A stretch of DNA of 64,000 nucleotides from Paraburkholderia lacunae (GTDB lineage: Bacteria > Pseudomonadota > Gammaproteobacteria > Burkholderiales > Burkholderiaceae). Each line of letters begins with the position of its first letter. Within the stretch, counting starts at the first letter, position 1. The notes under the pieces are model-generated. The model had not been told where the DNA came from. It made no database searches and was given only the letters and a program-made list of their open reading frames with translations. A program made the translations under genes and the position numbers. The stretch spans positions 1 to 64,000 of the forward strand of contig NZ_QHKS01000002.1 in assembly GCF_003353175.1 (NCBI RefSeq), written 5' to 3'. Below are positions 1-9,781 of this stretch, piece by piece.

Positions 1-66
1 CAGACCACCGGCAAGCTGATGGTGCGCGGCAATTGGCAGGACGTGCGCAAGGAACTTGGTATCTAA
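1..66 (+). CDS. C-terminal end of a sugar-binding protein (probable AraF), partial
   Basis: Only the last 21 codons and the TAA stop lie in the window; they end in ..VRKELGI. The fragment is too short to identify by itself. It is read as the periplasmic substrate-binding protein of an arabinose ABC transporter because it sits directly upstream, on the same strand, of araG and araH, and the usual operon order is binding protein, ATPase, permease. The 120-base gap before araG is long enough for an mRNA hairpin that lets the binding protein be made in excess, but no strong one was confirmed. Confidence 0.55.
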   Translation, partial: QTTGKLMVRGNWQDVRKELGI

Positions 67-186
67 GCACGTCTGTATGAGCTGACAACGTTCGGTGCGG
101 GCCATGACCGTTGCCTGATAGCGATTTCTCAGGCGAGGTATTCGCGGTATGGCCCGCACGGCTTGTCCACCCGCTAGAGGCCTTCG

Positions 187-1767
<1,581 letters not shown>

Positions 1768-1770
1768 TGC

Positions 1771-1800
1771 GGACACAGAGATACGCAGAGATACACAGAG
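1771..1800 (+). repeat. Three 10-bp imperfect repeats in the araG-araH spacer
   Basis: The spacer contains GGACACAGAG, ATACGCAGAG and ATACACAGAG in tandem, ending 31 bases before the araH start. No function is evident; the repeats may reflect replication slippage. Confidence 0.7.
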
Positions 1801-1831
1801 ACACCGCGCCATTGAAAACGGAATAGACATC

Positions 1832-2836
1832 ATGCACACACCTTCCACCGACTCCACTACTCCAGCCGTCGCTCATGCGGGCCTGAGCGCACGCGCGGCG
1901 CGCACATGGGATCTCATCAACAGGTCCGGCATCGTGATGGTGTTCGTCATCCTGTTCGCCGTTCTGTCGTTCACGGTGCCGGACTTCATCAGCTCGCGCA
2001 ATATCCAGGGCTTGCTGCTGTCCGTCACGCTGATCGGTTCGATCTCCGTGACGATGATGTTCGTGCTCGCGTTGGGCGAAGTGGATCTGTCGGTCGCGTC
2101 GATCGTCGCGTTCGCGGGCGTGGTCGCCTCCACCCTGATCACCGCGACGCATAGCGTGCTGGTCGGCGTGACAGCCGGCGTGCTGGCGGGCGGCGCGGTC
2201 GGACTCGTGAACGGCGTGCTGGTCGCGCGCTACAAGATCAACTCGCTGATCGTCACGCTCGCGATGATGGAAGTCGTGCGCGGCCTCGCGTTCATCACGT
2301 CCAACGGCGACGCGGTGATGATCTCCGAAGAGCGTTTCTTCGACCTGGGCGGCGGCTCGTTCCTCGGCATTTCGTATCCGATCTGGAGCAACATCGTCGG
2401 CTTTGTGCTGTTCGGTTTTCTGCTGAAGAAGACCGTGTTCGGCAAGAACGTGCTCGCCGTCGGCGGCAATAGCGAGGCGGCGCTGCTCGCGGGCCTGCCG
2501 GTCATGCGCATCAAGATCGCCGTGTTCGTCTTGCAAGGGCTCGTCACTGGTTTTGCCGGCGTCATGCTCGCCTCGCGAATGAGCCTCGGCGATCCGAAAA
2601 CCTCGGTCGGTCTTGAACTCGGTGTGATCTCCGCCTGCGTGCTCGGCGGCGTCTCGCTGACGGGCGGCGTCGCGACGATTTCCGGTGTGCTGGTCGGCGT
2701 ACTGATCATGGGCTCCGTGCAGGACGCCATGAGCCTGCTGAACGTGCCGACCTTCTATCAATACCTGATTCGCGGCGGGATTCTGCTGCTCGCGGTGCTG
2801 TTCGATCAGTTCCGCCGCAGCAAGCGCGTGCACTGA
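1832..2836 (+). CDS. araH: L-arabinose ABC transporter permease AraH
   Basis: Membrane channel subunit of the AraFGH importer. 334 aa, very hydrophobic, with about eight to ten predicted membrane segments after a polar N-terminus of about 30 residues. The conserved region with EVDLSVASIVAFAG and the later GAIL-type stretch (LEVGVISACVLGGVSLTGGV-like) are typical of the ribose/arabinose/xylose permease family (BPD_transp_2). It follows araG by 64 bases on the same strand and precedes the sugar-acid dehydratase, so the unit likely imports L-arabinose and feeds oxidative degradation. Confidence 0.87.
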   Translation: MHTPSTDSTTPAVAHAGLSARAARTWDLINRSGIVMVFVILFAVLSFTVPDFISSRNIQGLLLSVTLIGSISVTMMFVLALGEVDLSVASIVAFAGVVASTLITATHSVLVGVTAGVLAGGAVGLVNGVLVARYKINSLIVTLAMMEVVRGLAFITSNGDAVMISEERFFDLGGGSFLGISYPIWSNIVGFVLFGFLLKKTVFGKNVLAVGGNSEAALLAGLPVMRIKIAVFVLQGLVTGFAGVMLASRMSLGDPKTSVGLELGVISACVLGGVSLTGGVATISGVLVGVLIMGSVQDAMSLLNVPTFYQYLIRGGILLLAVLFDQFRRSKRVH

Positions 2837-2890
2837 CGCGCGCCCCGGGCTGGGCGCCCCCGCTCTACATACTTGCCGACAGGAGATTTC

Positions 2891-4624
2891 ATGGCTGATT
2901 CGAACCAGACTAAAAAGCCGCTGCGCAGCCAGGCGTGGTTCGGCCTGAAGGACCGGGACGGCTTTCTGCATCGCTCGTGGATGAAAAACCAGGGCATTCC
3001 GCACGACGAATTCGACGGACGTCCAGTGATCGGCATCTGTAATACGTGGTCCGAACTCACGCCGTGCAACGCGCACTTTCGCGAACTCGCCGAGTACGTA
3101 AAAAAAGGCGTGCACGAAGCCGGTGGTTTGCCGCTGGAGTTTCCGGTGATGTCGCTCGGCGAAACCAATTTGCGGCCTACCGCGATGCTGTTTCGCAACC
3201 TCGCTTCGATGGACGTCGAGGAGTCGATTCGCGGCAATCCGATGGACGGCGTGATTCTGCTGGTGGGCTGCGACAAGACCACGCCGGCACTGCTGATGGG
3301 TGCAGCGTCGTGCAATTTGCCGTCGCTCGCGGTGTCGGGCGGACCGATGCTCAATGGCCGGTTCCGCGGCAAACATATCGGCTCGGGCACAGGTGTCTGG
3401 CAGATGTCGGAAGAAGTGCGCGCCGGTTCGATGACGCAGGAGGAGTTCACCGAAGCCGAGTCGTGCATGAACCGTTCGCGCGGCCATTGCATGACGATGG
3501 GCACGGCATCGACGATGGCCTCGATGGTCGAATCGCTCGGTATGGGTTTGCCGCACAACGCGGCCATTCCCGCAGTCGACGCACGTCGGCAAGTGCTCGC
3601 GCATCTCGCGGGCCGGCGCATCGTCGAGATGGTGCGCGAGGATCTGACGATGGACAAGATTCTCACGCGCCAGGCGTTCGAAAACGCGATCCGAACGAAC
3701 GCGGCGATCGGCGGCTCGACCAACGCGGTCGTGCATCTGATCGCATTGGCGAAGCGCATAGGCGTCGAGCTTGCGCTGGAGGATTGGGAGTTGGGATCGA
3801 ACGTGCCGTGTCTGGTGAATCTGCAACCGTCGGGCGAGTACCTGATGGAGGACTTTTACTACGCGGGCGGTTTGCCAGCGGTGCTCAGGCAACTCGGCGA
3901 GCAAGGGCTGCTGCATCGCGAGGCGCTGACCGTCAACGGCAAGACGATCTGGGACAACGTGCGCAACGCACCGAACCACGACGAGAAGGTCATCACGACG
4001 TTCGCCGAGCCATTCAAGCCGAAGGCGGGCATCGCGGTGCTGAGGGGCAACCTGGCGCCGAACGGCGCGGTGATCAAACCGTCGGCGGCCACCCAGCATC
4101 TGCTGAAGCATCGCGGGCGCGCGGTGGTGTTCGAGAACATCGAGGAATTGCACGCGAAGATCGACGACGAAGCGCTCGAGATCGACGAGCACTGCATCAT
4201 GGTGCTCAAGGGCGCGGGGCCTAAGGGCTATCCGGGTTTTGCGGAAGTCGGCAACATGCCCCTGCCGAAGAAGGTGCTGCAAAAAGGCATCACGGACATG
4301 GTGCGCATTTCCGACGGACGCATGAGCGGCACGGCATACGGCGCGGTGGTGCTGCACGTGTCGCCGGAGGCGGCGGCAGGCGGGCCGCTCGCATTCGTGC
4401 AGACCGGTGACATGATCGAACTCGACGTCGAAGCGCGCCGCCTGCATCTGGACGTTTCCGACGACGAACTGGCGCGCCGGCGCGCCGCGTGGCAGCCGCC
4501 GCAAGCACCTACGCGCGGCTACTACAAGCTCTACGTCGAGCACGTGCTGCAAGCGGATCAGGGCGCGGATCTCGACTTCCTGGTGGGATCGAGCGGTGCG
4601 CCGGTGCCGCGCGATTCACATTGA
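2891..4624 (+). CDS. IlvD/Edd-family sugar-acid dehydratase, probable L-arabinonate dehydratase
   Basis: 577-aa iron-sulfur dehydratase. ATG 2891 is chosen because AGGAG (2881-2885) stands just upstream; an in-frame TTG at 2873 lacks a ribosome site. Family marks: CNTWSELTPCNAHFRELA near residue 48, GCDKTTPALLMGAASCN near 127 (Fe-S cysteines) and RMSGTAYGAVVLHVSPEA near 477. IlvD/Edd members act on dihydroxy acids or on sugar acids such as gluconate, xylonate and arabinonate. Placement directly after araGH and the length (about 580 aa) favour L-arabinonate dehydratase of the non-phosphorylating L-arabinose pathway, giving 2-keto-3-deoxy-L-arabinonate. D-xylonate or another aldonate is the main alternative. 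No araC-type activator is present, so the literature name araC for this enzyme is not used as a symbol. Confidence 0.8.
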   Translation: MADSNQTKKPLRSQAWFGLKDRDGFLHRSWMKNQGIPHDEFDGRPVIGICNTWSELTPCNAHFRELAEYVKKGVHEAGGLPLEFPVMSLGETNLRPTAMLFRNLASMDVEESIRGNPMDGVILLVGCDKTTPALLMGAASCNLPSLAVSGGPMLNGRFRGKHIGSGTGVWQMSEEVRAGSMTQEEFTEAESCMNRSRGHCMTMGTASTMASMVESLGMGLPHNAAIPAVDARRQVLAHLAGRRIVEMVREDLTMDKILTRQAFENAIRTNAAIGGSTNAVVHLIALAKRIGVELALEDWELGSNVPCLVNLQPSGEYLMEDFYYAGGLPAVLRQLGEQGLLHREALTVNGKTIWDNVRNAPNHDEKVITTFAEPFKPKAGIAVLRGNLAPNGAVIKPSAATQHLLKHRGRAVVFENIEELHAKIDDEALEIDEHCIMVLKGAGPKGYPGFAEVGNMPLPKKVLQKGITDMVRISDGRMSGTAYGAVVLHVSPEAAAGGPLAFVQTGDMIELDVEARRLHLDVSDDELARRRAAWQPPQAPTRGYYKLYVEHVLQADQGADLDFLVGSSGAPVPRDSH

Positions 4625-4666
4625 TCGACGTTTGTGTTGTTCCTGCGCTTTGCGAGAAGGCGTGCT

Positions 4667-4701
4667 GCCGATGCGGACCGACAATCCGCATCGGCTTTTT
4701 T
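4667..4701 (+). terminator. Rho-independent terminator of the arabinose operon
   Basis: Perfect 10-bp stem GCCGATGCGG / CCGCATCGGC with a 9-base loop followed by six T residues, about 40 bases after the dehydratase stop. Confidence 0.9.
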
Positions 4702-4758
4702 AATTCGCTTCAGCAATCCGGGCAATCCGGATAGAGCCGCAAATTGGAGCGGCGAATA

Positions 4759-4791
4759 AAAACGGCCGGGCAAATTCGCCCAGCCGTTTTT
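4759..4791 (-). terminator. Hairpin terminator facing the 112-aa exported protein gene
   Basis: AAAACGGC and GGGC pair with GCCC and GCCGTTTT around one C-A mismatch. Read on the minus strand the stem is followed by a T-rich stretch, so it can end the gene at 4879-5217; it is nearly symmetric and may act both ways. Two further small hairpins lie at about 4810-4860. Confidence 0.65.
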
Positions 4792-4878
4792 AACTCATAA
4801 ATCCGCCGCCTCCGGCTTTTACAGTCGGAGGATTTTCCCGCATACCCCGCGTCCGGCGTTTTGCCGGAGCGCACAGGC

Positions 4879-5217
4879 TTATTGCTTGATGAACCGGTCG
4901 TTGGCCCAGAGGCCTTGCGTATCGCTATTGGCGGCATTCACGAATTCGACATCATGGCCGACTACGCGCACCACGCGGAAACTCGAATTCTCCGGTGTTG
5001 AAATGCACTGGTATCCGGAGAAGAACTCCTCCATCTTTTGCTGTTCACCGGCTTGCGCATGCTGATCGACGGCGTCGAGTTTATCCTTCGACAGGCAGCC
5101 ATATGCATTGGCCTTGAACTGGATGGTTTGCTGCGGCTTGACGACAACGTCTTGCGCTTGAACGGATGCGGCAGCCAAACCCGCAATGGCGAAAAGAAGA
5201 GCGATTCGCAATTTCAT
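4879..5217 (-). CDS. Small exported protein of unknown function
   Basis: 112 aa. The first 22 residues (positive MKLR, hydrophobic core, cleavage after VQA) form a clear Sec signal peptide, so the mature protein of about 90 residues is likely periplasmic. It has two cysteines (YGCLSKDK and YQCISTPE) that could form one disulfide. GGAGGA just before the ATG supports the start. No domain was recognised. It stands alone between two terminators and an AT-richer region, so the context gives no hint of function. Confidence 0.75.
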   Translation of the reverse strand: MKLRIALLFAIAGLAAASVQAQDVVVKPQQTIQFKANAYGCLSKDKLDAVDQHAQAGEQQKMEEFFSGYQCISTPENSSFRVVRVVGHDVEFVNAANSDTQGLWANDRFIKQ

Positions 5218-5668
5218 GTTTCCTCCGGTGCGGGTTGATTACTCAGGTTAGCTATGTATTTAACTTTAACGTCGAACCCGCATCTCGCACTTTAGGAGAA
5301 CGTGAGAGAACGACAAGCACATCTTGTGTGCGGTCGCAACAGCGGCGAATTGTCGCACCCGCTGCCGCAGCCTCTTAGCCGTCGGGCGAATGCCTGAATA
5401 CGCAGGATTGAAACGGATAACTAAAAGACGAGCGGGGTGCGCCGCTTTAACCGGTAAAGCTTTGCGGTTCGTATTCGCGTAAACGCGAAGCGACAATTAA
5501 GCGACTTAATACAATCAGGAAGTGCGGTTGGTGCATTGCACACAAAGTCATTCAACCGACTAAAGAAAAATCGCGAAATAACGGTGTATGTGCAGAAGAT
5601 AAACGGTGCCAGGTCTATCGGTCGGCACGCACGGTCGGCGCGCCAGCGCGCCCTTGCGAAGCAGCCGG
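5218..5668. other. Intergenic region without a supported gene
   Basis: About 450 bases, less GC-rich than the neighbours, especially 5480-5600. The open frames here (for example minus strand 5421-5792) lack a ribosome site and have irregular composition. No repeat, RNA gene or promoter could be defended. Confidence 0.5.
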
Positions 5669-6211
5669 TCAATCGCCACGTTGATTGGTCTTGAAGAACT
5701 CGGACTGAAACATGCACATGCGCAACGCGTTGTGATACCGGCCATTGCCGAAGAACTCTTCGATCAGCTCGGCCTCGTGCCTGAAACCGCACTTCTCGTA
5801 AACGTGAATGGCGGCCGTATTCGACGTGTCGACGATCAGATAGATCTTGCGCAGATTCAGCACTGAAAACGCATAGTCGATTGCGAGCCGCGTGGCGAGG
5901 GTCGCATAACCGCGGCCCTGGGCATGCGGCGCGATGATGATCTGGAATTCACCGCGCCGGTGGATGTAGTCCAGTTCGATCAGCTCCACGACGCCGATGG
6001 TTTCGCCGGCGTTGTCGATCGCGACGAAGCGCCGTTCGCGTTGATCGTGCACGTGCTGGTCGTATAGCTGGGTCAGCTCGGAGAACGTTTCGTACGGCTC
6101 CTCGAACCAGTAGCGCATGATTTTCGCGTTGTTGTTCACTTCGTGGACGAACCTCAGATCGGTTCGCTCGAGCGGGCGTAACGTCAGTTCGCCGCTGCGT
6201 TCGATAGTCAT
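5669..6211 (-). CDS. speG: Spermidine N-acetyltransferase-like GNAT protein
   Basis: 180 aa. ATG at 6211 is used because the GNAT fold begins at once with [11 protein letters not shown] and AAGGGGA precedes it; the frame stays open upstream without homology. The segment [18 protein letters not shown] near residue 95 is the acetyl-CoA binding loop and helix, and the C-terminal [19 protein letters not shown] is typical. The [17 protein letters not shown] and [20 protein letters not shown] segments resemble SpeG, which acetylates spermidine and spermine with acetyl-CoA in the cytoplasm. Length is near the E. coli enzyme (186 aa). Another GNAT substrate remains possible. Confidence 0.8.
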   Translation of the reverse strand: MTIERSGELTLRPLERTDLRFVHEVNNNAKIMRYWFEEPYETFSELTQLYDQHVHDQRERRFVAIDNAGETIGVVELIELDYIHRRGEFQIIIAPHAQGRGYATLATRLAIDYAFSVLNLRKIYLIVDTSNTAAIHVYEKCGFRHEAELIEEFFGNGRYHNALRMCMFQSEFFKTNQRGD

Positions 6212-6477
6212 TGGATTCCCCTTGAAAATATCTGCTTTGAATAGGCGGGCCGAGGCACGCGTTTTTGTTAGTCCGGACGCAGTGTGGGAAGTTCTTTCAA
6301 CGCGCGCGGGCGGCGCTGCGCATTTTTTGCAAAGCGCGAGACGGCGCGCGGACTCGGCAAGGGCAGGGCGTCGCATTGTCGCAGGCGGGCTACCGCAAAT
6401 TTGTGCGCGGTGCGGCACGGTATGGGCACGCATGCTGCTCTACAATGAAATCATGCTGTTGCGGTCAGGAGGCTACC

Positions 6478-6657
6478 GTGATCGAGCAAGTTATTCTGGG
6501 CGCATTTCTGGTCGTGCCGCTCGTGATTGTCGCGTTCCTTTTCTCCGACGAATTGTGGCAAGAGCATAGACATCAGCAAGAGTTGCGGCCCATGGATGTA
6601 CCGCATCGCCGTATCGACTGGCGGCATCCGTTGCGCCGTACACGGCATCGTCCTTGA
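6478..6657 (+). CDS. Small single-span membrane protein, 59 aa
   Basis: GTG start with a full AGGAGG at 6467-6472, five bases away, and an in-frame TGA. One hydrophobic segment (VILGAFLVVPLVIVAFLF, about residues 5-22) is followed by a charged, His- and Arg-rich cytoplasmic tail. No family was recognised. It lies alone between the divergent speG-like gene and the convergent HIT gene. The ideal ribosome site and clean membrane-then-basic-tail pattern are the evidence that it is real. Confidence 0.6.
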   Translation: MIEQVILGAFLVVPLVIVAFLFSDELWQEHRHQQELRPMDVPHRRIDWRHPLRRTRHRP

Positions 6658-6665
6658 TGCCGCGC

Positions 6666-7094
6666 TCAGTCCGCGCGCCAATGCTCGCGGATGCGCCTGG
6701 CAAGCCCTTCGAGCGTGGCGGCGTCGGCGACCTCGCGCGCGTGCATGCGCAGCGGCTGTCCGTCCCAGCGCGGAATCACATGAAAGTGCACGTGCGGCAC
6801 GGTTTGTCCCGCGGCGCTGCCGTTGAACTGTCCGATGAACATGCCGTCCGGGCGCAAGGCCTCGCGTAGCGCGATGGCCAGTTTCTGCGCCACCCGCATG
6901 CAAGCGACCACCGACGCATCCGACAACTCGAAAATTTCCACCGCCGCTTCCTTCGGCACGACCAGCACGTGACCGTCGGCTTGCGGCATCAGGTCCATGA
7001 AGGCGAGCGCCGCGTCGGTTTCCGCGACCTTGATGCAGGGTAGTTCGCCACGCAGAATCCTTGCGAAGGGATTGCTGTCGTCGTAGGTCTTCAT
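6666..7094 (-). CDS. HIT family hydrolase
   Basis: 142 aa. ATG 7094 is preferred over the adjacent GTG 7097 because it is better spaced from the AGAGAGGA upstream. The histidine triad HVHFHV near residue 100 and the N-terminal FARILRGELPCIKVAETDAALAFMD are diagnostic of the HIT superfamily: nucleotide hydrolases or transferases acting on AMP-linked substrates through a histidine nucleotidyl intermediate. The size and the ILRGELP region fit the Hint branch (purine nucleoside phosphoramidases). It runs convergent to the 59-aa membrane protein with 8 bases between them. Confidence 0.88.
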   Translation of the reverse strand: MKTYDDSNPFARILRGELPCIKVAETDAALAFMDLMPQADGHVLVVPKEAAVEIFELSDASVVACMRVAQKLAIALREALRPDGMFIGQFNGSAAGQTVPHVHFHVIPRWDGQPLRMHAREVADAATLEGLARRIREHWRAD

Positions 7095-7178
7095 CACGCG
7101 TCCTCTCTGGTTGCCGGTTCAATTCGCGGTTGTGCCGCAGTCGCCGATATTGTCCACCACCTCTGTTACAGCGCTCCG

Positions 7179-8114
7179 TTATAACGCGCGCGCCGCGCGT
7201 TTGATGGCCTGCGGCGGCTGGCCGAACGCACGCAGAAACGCGCGCCGCATCCGCTCGGTGTCGAGAAAGCCTGTCTCGGCGGCAACCGCTTCCATCGAAT
7301 GACGGCCGGCTTCGAGCATCGAGCGCGCGGCTTCGACGCGCAGCGCCTCGATGGCCTTTGCCGGCGACTGCCGCGTCTCGTCGCGAAAGGCCCGGCTGAA
7401 CTGGCGCGGGCTCAGATGCGCGAACTCGGCGAGCTGTTCGACCGTAAGCGGCTCGCGCAGATGCGTTTTCGCATACGACAGCGCGTTTTGAATGCGATCG
7501 GACTTCGGTTCCAGATCCAGCATGGCCGAGAACTGCGACTGGCCGCCGGCACGCCGGTGATAGACCACCATCTTCCTGGCAACCGCGCGCGAGAGGTCGA
7601 CGCCCAGATCGTTTTCGATCAGCGCCAGACACAGATCGATGCACGCCGTCATGCCGGCCGACGTCCACACCGTCCCGTCGACGATGAAGATGCGGTCTTC
7701 GTCGATCCGCACCTCGGGATAACGCTGCTGCAATTCGCGGGCATAGCGCCAGTGAGTCGTGACACGCCGGCCGTCGAGGATGCCTGCTTCGGCCAGCACA
7801 AACGCGCCGGTGCAGATGCTGGTGGTGCGGCGCGAAGCGGCGAGCGCTTCGTTCAGAAAGGCCAGCAGGCCCGGCGACGACGGTTCGATCCGCAGCGCAC
7901 CCGTGACGACCACCGTGTCATACGACGGATCGCCGAAGGGCTGCGTAGCAACCTGCACGCCGGACGAACTGCGCACCATCCCGCCGTGCTCGGAGATGAC
8001 TTCCACCTCGTACTCCGGCTGCGGCGCTTCCATGTTGGCCAACTCGAACACGGAGTTCGCCACCAGGTCGAGGATCTGGAAGCCGGGGAAAACCACCACG
8101 CCGATACGTTTCAT
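7179..8114 (-). CDS. GlxA-type transcriptional regulator (DJ-1/PfpI domain plus AraC HTH)
   Basis: 311 aa. Residues 1 to about 170 form a DJ-1/PfpI-like class I amidotransferase fold starting IGVVVFPGFQILDLVANSVFE, with the nucleophile-elbow region SICTGAFVLAEAGILDGRRVTTHW. Residues about 210-310 are an AraC double helix-turn-helix (LAEFAHLSPRQFSRAFRDETRQSPAKAIE and the second helix pair ending AFGQPPQAIKR). Such proteins are regulators; the ligand is unknown. It is divergent from the SDR gene at 8290 across 175 bases, so that oxidoreductase is its likely target. Confidence 0.85.
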   Translation of the reverse strand: MKRIGVVVFPGFQILDLVANSVFELANMEAPQPEYEVEVISEHGGMVRSSSGVQVATQPFGDPSYDTVVVTGALRIEPSSPGLLAFLNEALAASRRTTSICTGAFVLAEAGILDGRRVTTHWRYARELQQRYPEVRIDEDRIFIVDGTVWTSAGMTACIDLCLALIENDLGVDLSRAVARKMVVYHRRAGGQSQFSAMLDLEPKSDRIQNALSYAKTHLREPLTVEQLAEFAHLSPRQFSRAFRDETRQSPAKAIEALRVEAARSMLEAGRHSMEAVAAETGFLDTERMRRAFLRAFGQPPQAIKRAARAL

Positions 8115-8146
8115 CGCGATGTCCTAAAACGAGGTAAATACGACAT

Positions 8147-8174
8147 TTGAGACAAGAGGCTACGCGCCTAGACT
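8147..8174 (+). promoter_or_regulatory. Possible sigma-70 promoter of the SDR gene
   Basis: TTGAGA and TAGACT separated by 16 bases, in the divergent spacer and about 115 bases before the SDR start. Reading by eye only. Confidence 0.3.
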
Positions 8175-8289
8175 TGCCTCGTCAACATCGCGCTGCCCAA
8201 AAAAGCGGCGCTGCGGCGGAGGTTCCAGGTTTTCCCATTCATCGATAGGGCGCGGGCGCGGTGCGCACGGCCCGCAAGGAGAGATTCAG

Positions 8290-9102
8290 ATGTCAACGCA
8301 AGCAAACAAGGGCACGGCATTGATTACGGGCGCATCGTCGGGCATCGGCGCCGTTTACGCGGACCGCCTCGCGCGGCGCGGCTATGACCTGATTCTGGTG
8401 GCGCGCAACGTGAAGGGCCTGACCGCCGTGGCCGAGCGTCTTGCCAGCGAGACCGGCCGCCATGTCGATATCGTCGCCGCCGATCTGACCGTCAAGGCCG
8501 ACACGCGCCGCATCGAAGAACGCCTGCGTACGGACAGCAGCATCACGATGCTGGTCAACAACGCCGGCGTCGGTGCGACCGCGTCGTTGATCGACTCCGA
8601 CGTCGACGAACTCGACAAGATGATCGAGCTGAACGTAACCGCACTCACGCGTTTAACCGCGGCGGCGGTGCCGAGTTTCGTCGAGCGGGCGAACGGTGTC
8701 GTGGTCAATATCTCGTCGATCGTCGCCCTGTCGCCGGAGACGCTGAACGGCACCTATAGCGGCACCAAGGCGTATGTGCTGAATCTGACGCAGTCGCTGC
8801 ATCACGAGGTGGGCGACAAGGGCGTGCAGTTGCAAGCCGTGCTGCCCGGCGCCACCAGCACCGCGTTCTGGGACCGCGCCGGCCTCGCGGTCGAGCATCT
8901 GCCCGCGCAGATCGTGATGACCGCCGAGGACATGGTGGACGCCGCACTCGTGGGCCTCGACCAGCACGAACTGGTGACGATTCCGTCGCTGCCGGACGCG
9001 GCCGATTGGGAGCGTTTCAACAACGCCCGCCAGCAACTGCAACCGAACCTGTCGCACAAGTCGCCGGCCAGGCGCTACACACGCGGCGCTTCAGCGGCTT
9101 AA
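8290..9102 (+). CDS. Short-chain dehydrogenase/reductase (SDR)
   Basis: 270 aa classical SDR. Cofactor loop [16 protein letters not shown] near residue 13, an acidic residue-poor strand end (LILVARN) suggesting NADP(H), the NNAG motif near residue 90, catalytic Ser in [10 protein letters not shown] and YSGTKAY with catalytic Tyr and Lys near residues 156-160. AAGGAGAG precedes the ATG. Substrate cannot be assigned. Probably controlled by the divergent GlxA-type regulator. Its last four bases overlap the end of the convergent Lrp gene. Confidence 0.88.
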   Translation: MSTQANKGTALITGASSGIGAVYADRLARRGYDLILVARNVKGLTAVAERLASETGRHVDIVAADLTVKADTRRIEERLRTDSSITMLVNNAGVGATASLIDSDVDELDKMIELNVTALTRLTAAAVPSFVERANGVVVNISSIVALSPETLNGTYSGTKAYVLNLTQSLHHEVGDKGVQLQAVLPGATSTAFWDRAGLAVEHLPAQIVMTAEDMVDAALVGLDQHELVTIPSLPDAADWERFNNARQQLQPNLSHKSPARRYTRGASAA

Positions 9103-9629
9103 CGCCAGTCGGTCGCGACGTCGTCGGGATCGACCAGCGTCAGTCCCGACGACGGCAGCGGCAGCGCCGTTTTATAGCGCACCTGTTTCAGGGCAAAGCT
9201 GGAACGGATGTTCGAGATGCCCGGAATCTTCGTCAGATGATCGACGATGAAGCGCTCCAGCGTCTGCATATCCGGCATGACGACGCGCAGCAGATAGTCG
9301 GCGTCGCCCGTCATCAGATAGCACTCCATCACCTCGGGGCGCTCCGAAATCGCCTGCTCGAAACGCTGCAGCGCGTCTTCCACCTGCTTTTCCAGACTTA
9401 CCTGAATGAACACGTTGATGCGCAGCCCGAGCGGCTCCGGATTCAGCAGTGTGACCTGCTGCTTGAACAGCCCGAGCTTTTCGAGCGCGCGCACGCGGTT
9501 GAAGCAGGGCGTCGGCGACAGGTTCACCGAGCGGGCCAGATCCGCGTTGGTGATGCGCGCGTTTTGCTGCAACTGGCTGAGGATGCCGATGTCGATGCGA
9601 TCAAGCCGTCTGGGTGGCGTGGTGGTCAT
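9099..9629 (-). CDS. Lrp/AsnC family transcriptional regulator (MdeR-like)
   Basis: 176 aa. N-terminal winged helix-turn-helix ([33 protein letters not shown]..) and C-terminal RAM ligand-binding domain ([21 protein letters not shown]). It is divergent from an AceE/MdeB-type 2-oxoacid dehydrogenase gene, as MdeR is from mdeB in Pseudomonas putida, so control by methionine or a related amino acid or 2-oxoacid is a reasonable inference. Lrp proteins bind as octamers or hexadecamers to palindromes, and one lies in the shared spacer. Confidence 0.87.
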   Translation of the reverse strand: MTTTPPRRLDRIDIGILSQLQQNARITNADLARSVNLSPTPCFNRVRALEKLGLFKQQVTLLNPEPLGLRINVFIQVSLEKQVEDALQRFEQAISERPEVMECYLMTGDADYLLRVVMPDMQTLERFIVDHLTKIPGISNIRSSFALKQVRYKTALPLPSSGLTLVDPDDVATDWR

Positions 9630-9637
9630 AGATGAAA

Positions 9638-9667
9638 TATTCCGTGAGAGGCGCGAAATTCGGAATA
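9638..9667. promoter_or_regulatory. Inverted repeat in the Lrp/dehydrogenase divergent spacer
   Basis: TATTCCG and CGGAATA separated by 16 bases, in AT-richer surroundings just upstream of the Lrp-family gene. A likely operator for that regulator, inferred from position. Confidence 0.4.
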
Positions 9668-9781
9668 AATAGCCTATCTCAGCGCGTGATCACAAGCAAT
9701 TGAGATGCTCATTTTGTGCATGGATGGGTACCATTATTTCACTCGATTTCGAGCCGAATGCCTCCATGCGGGAGTGGCGCC

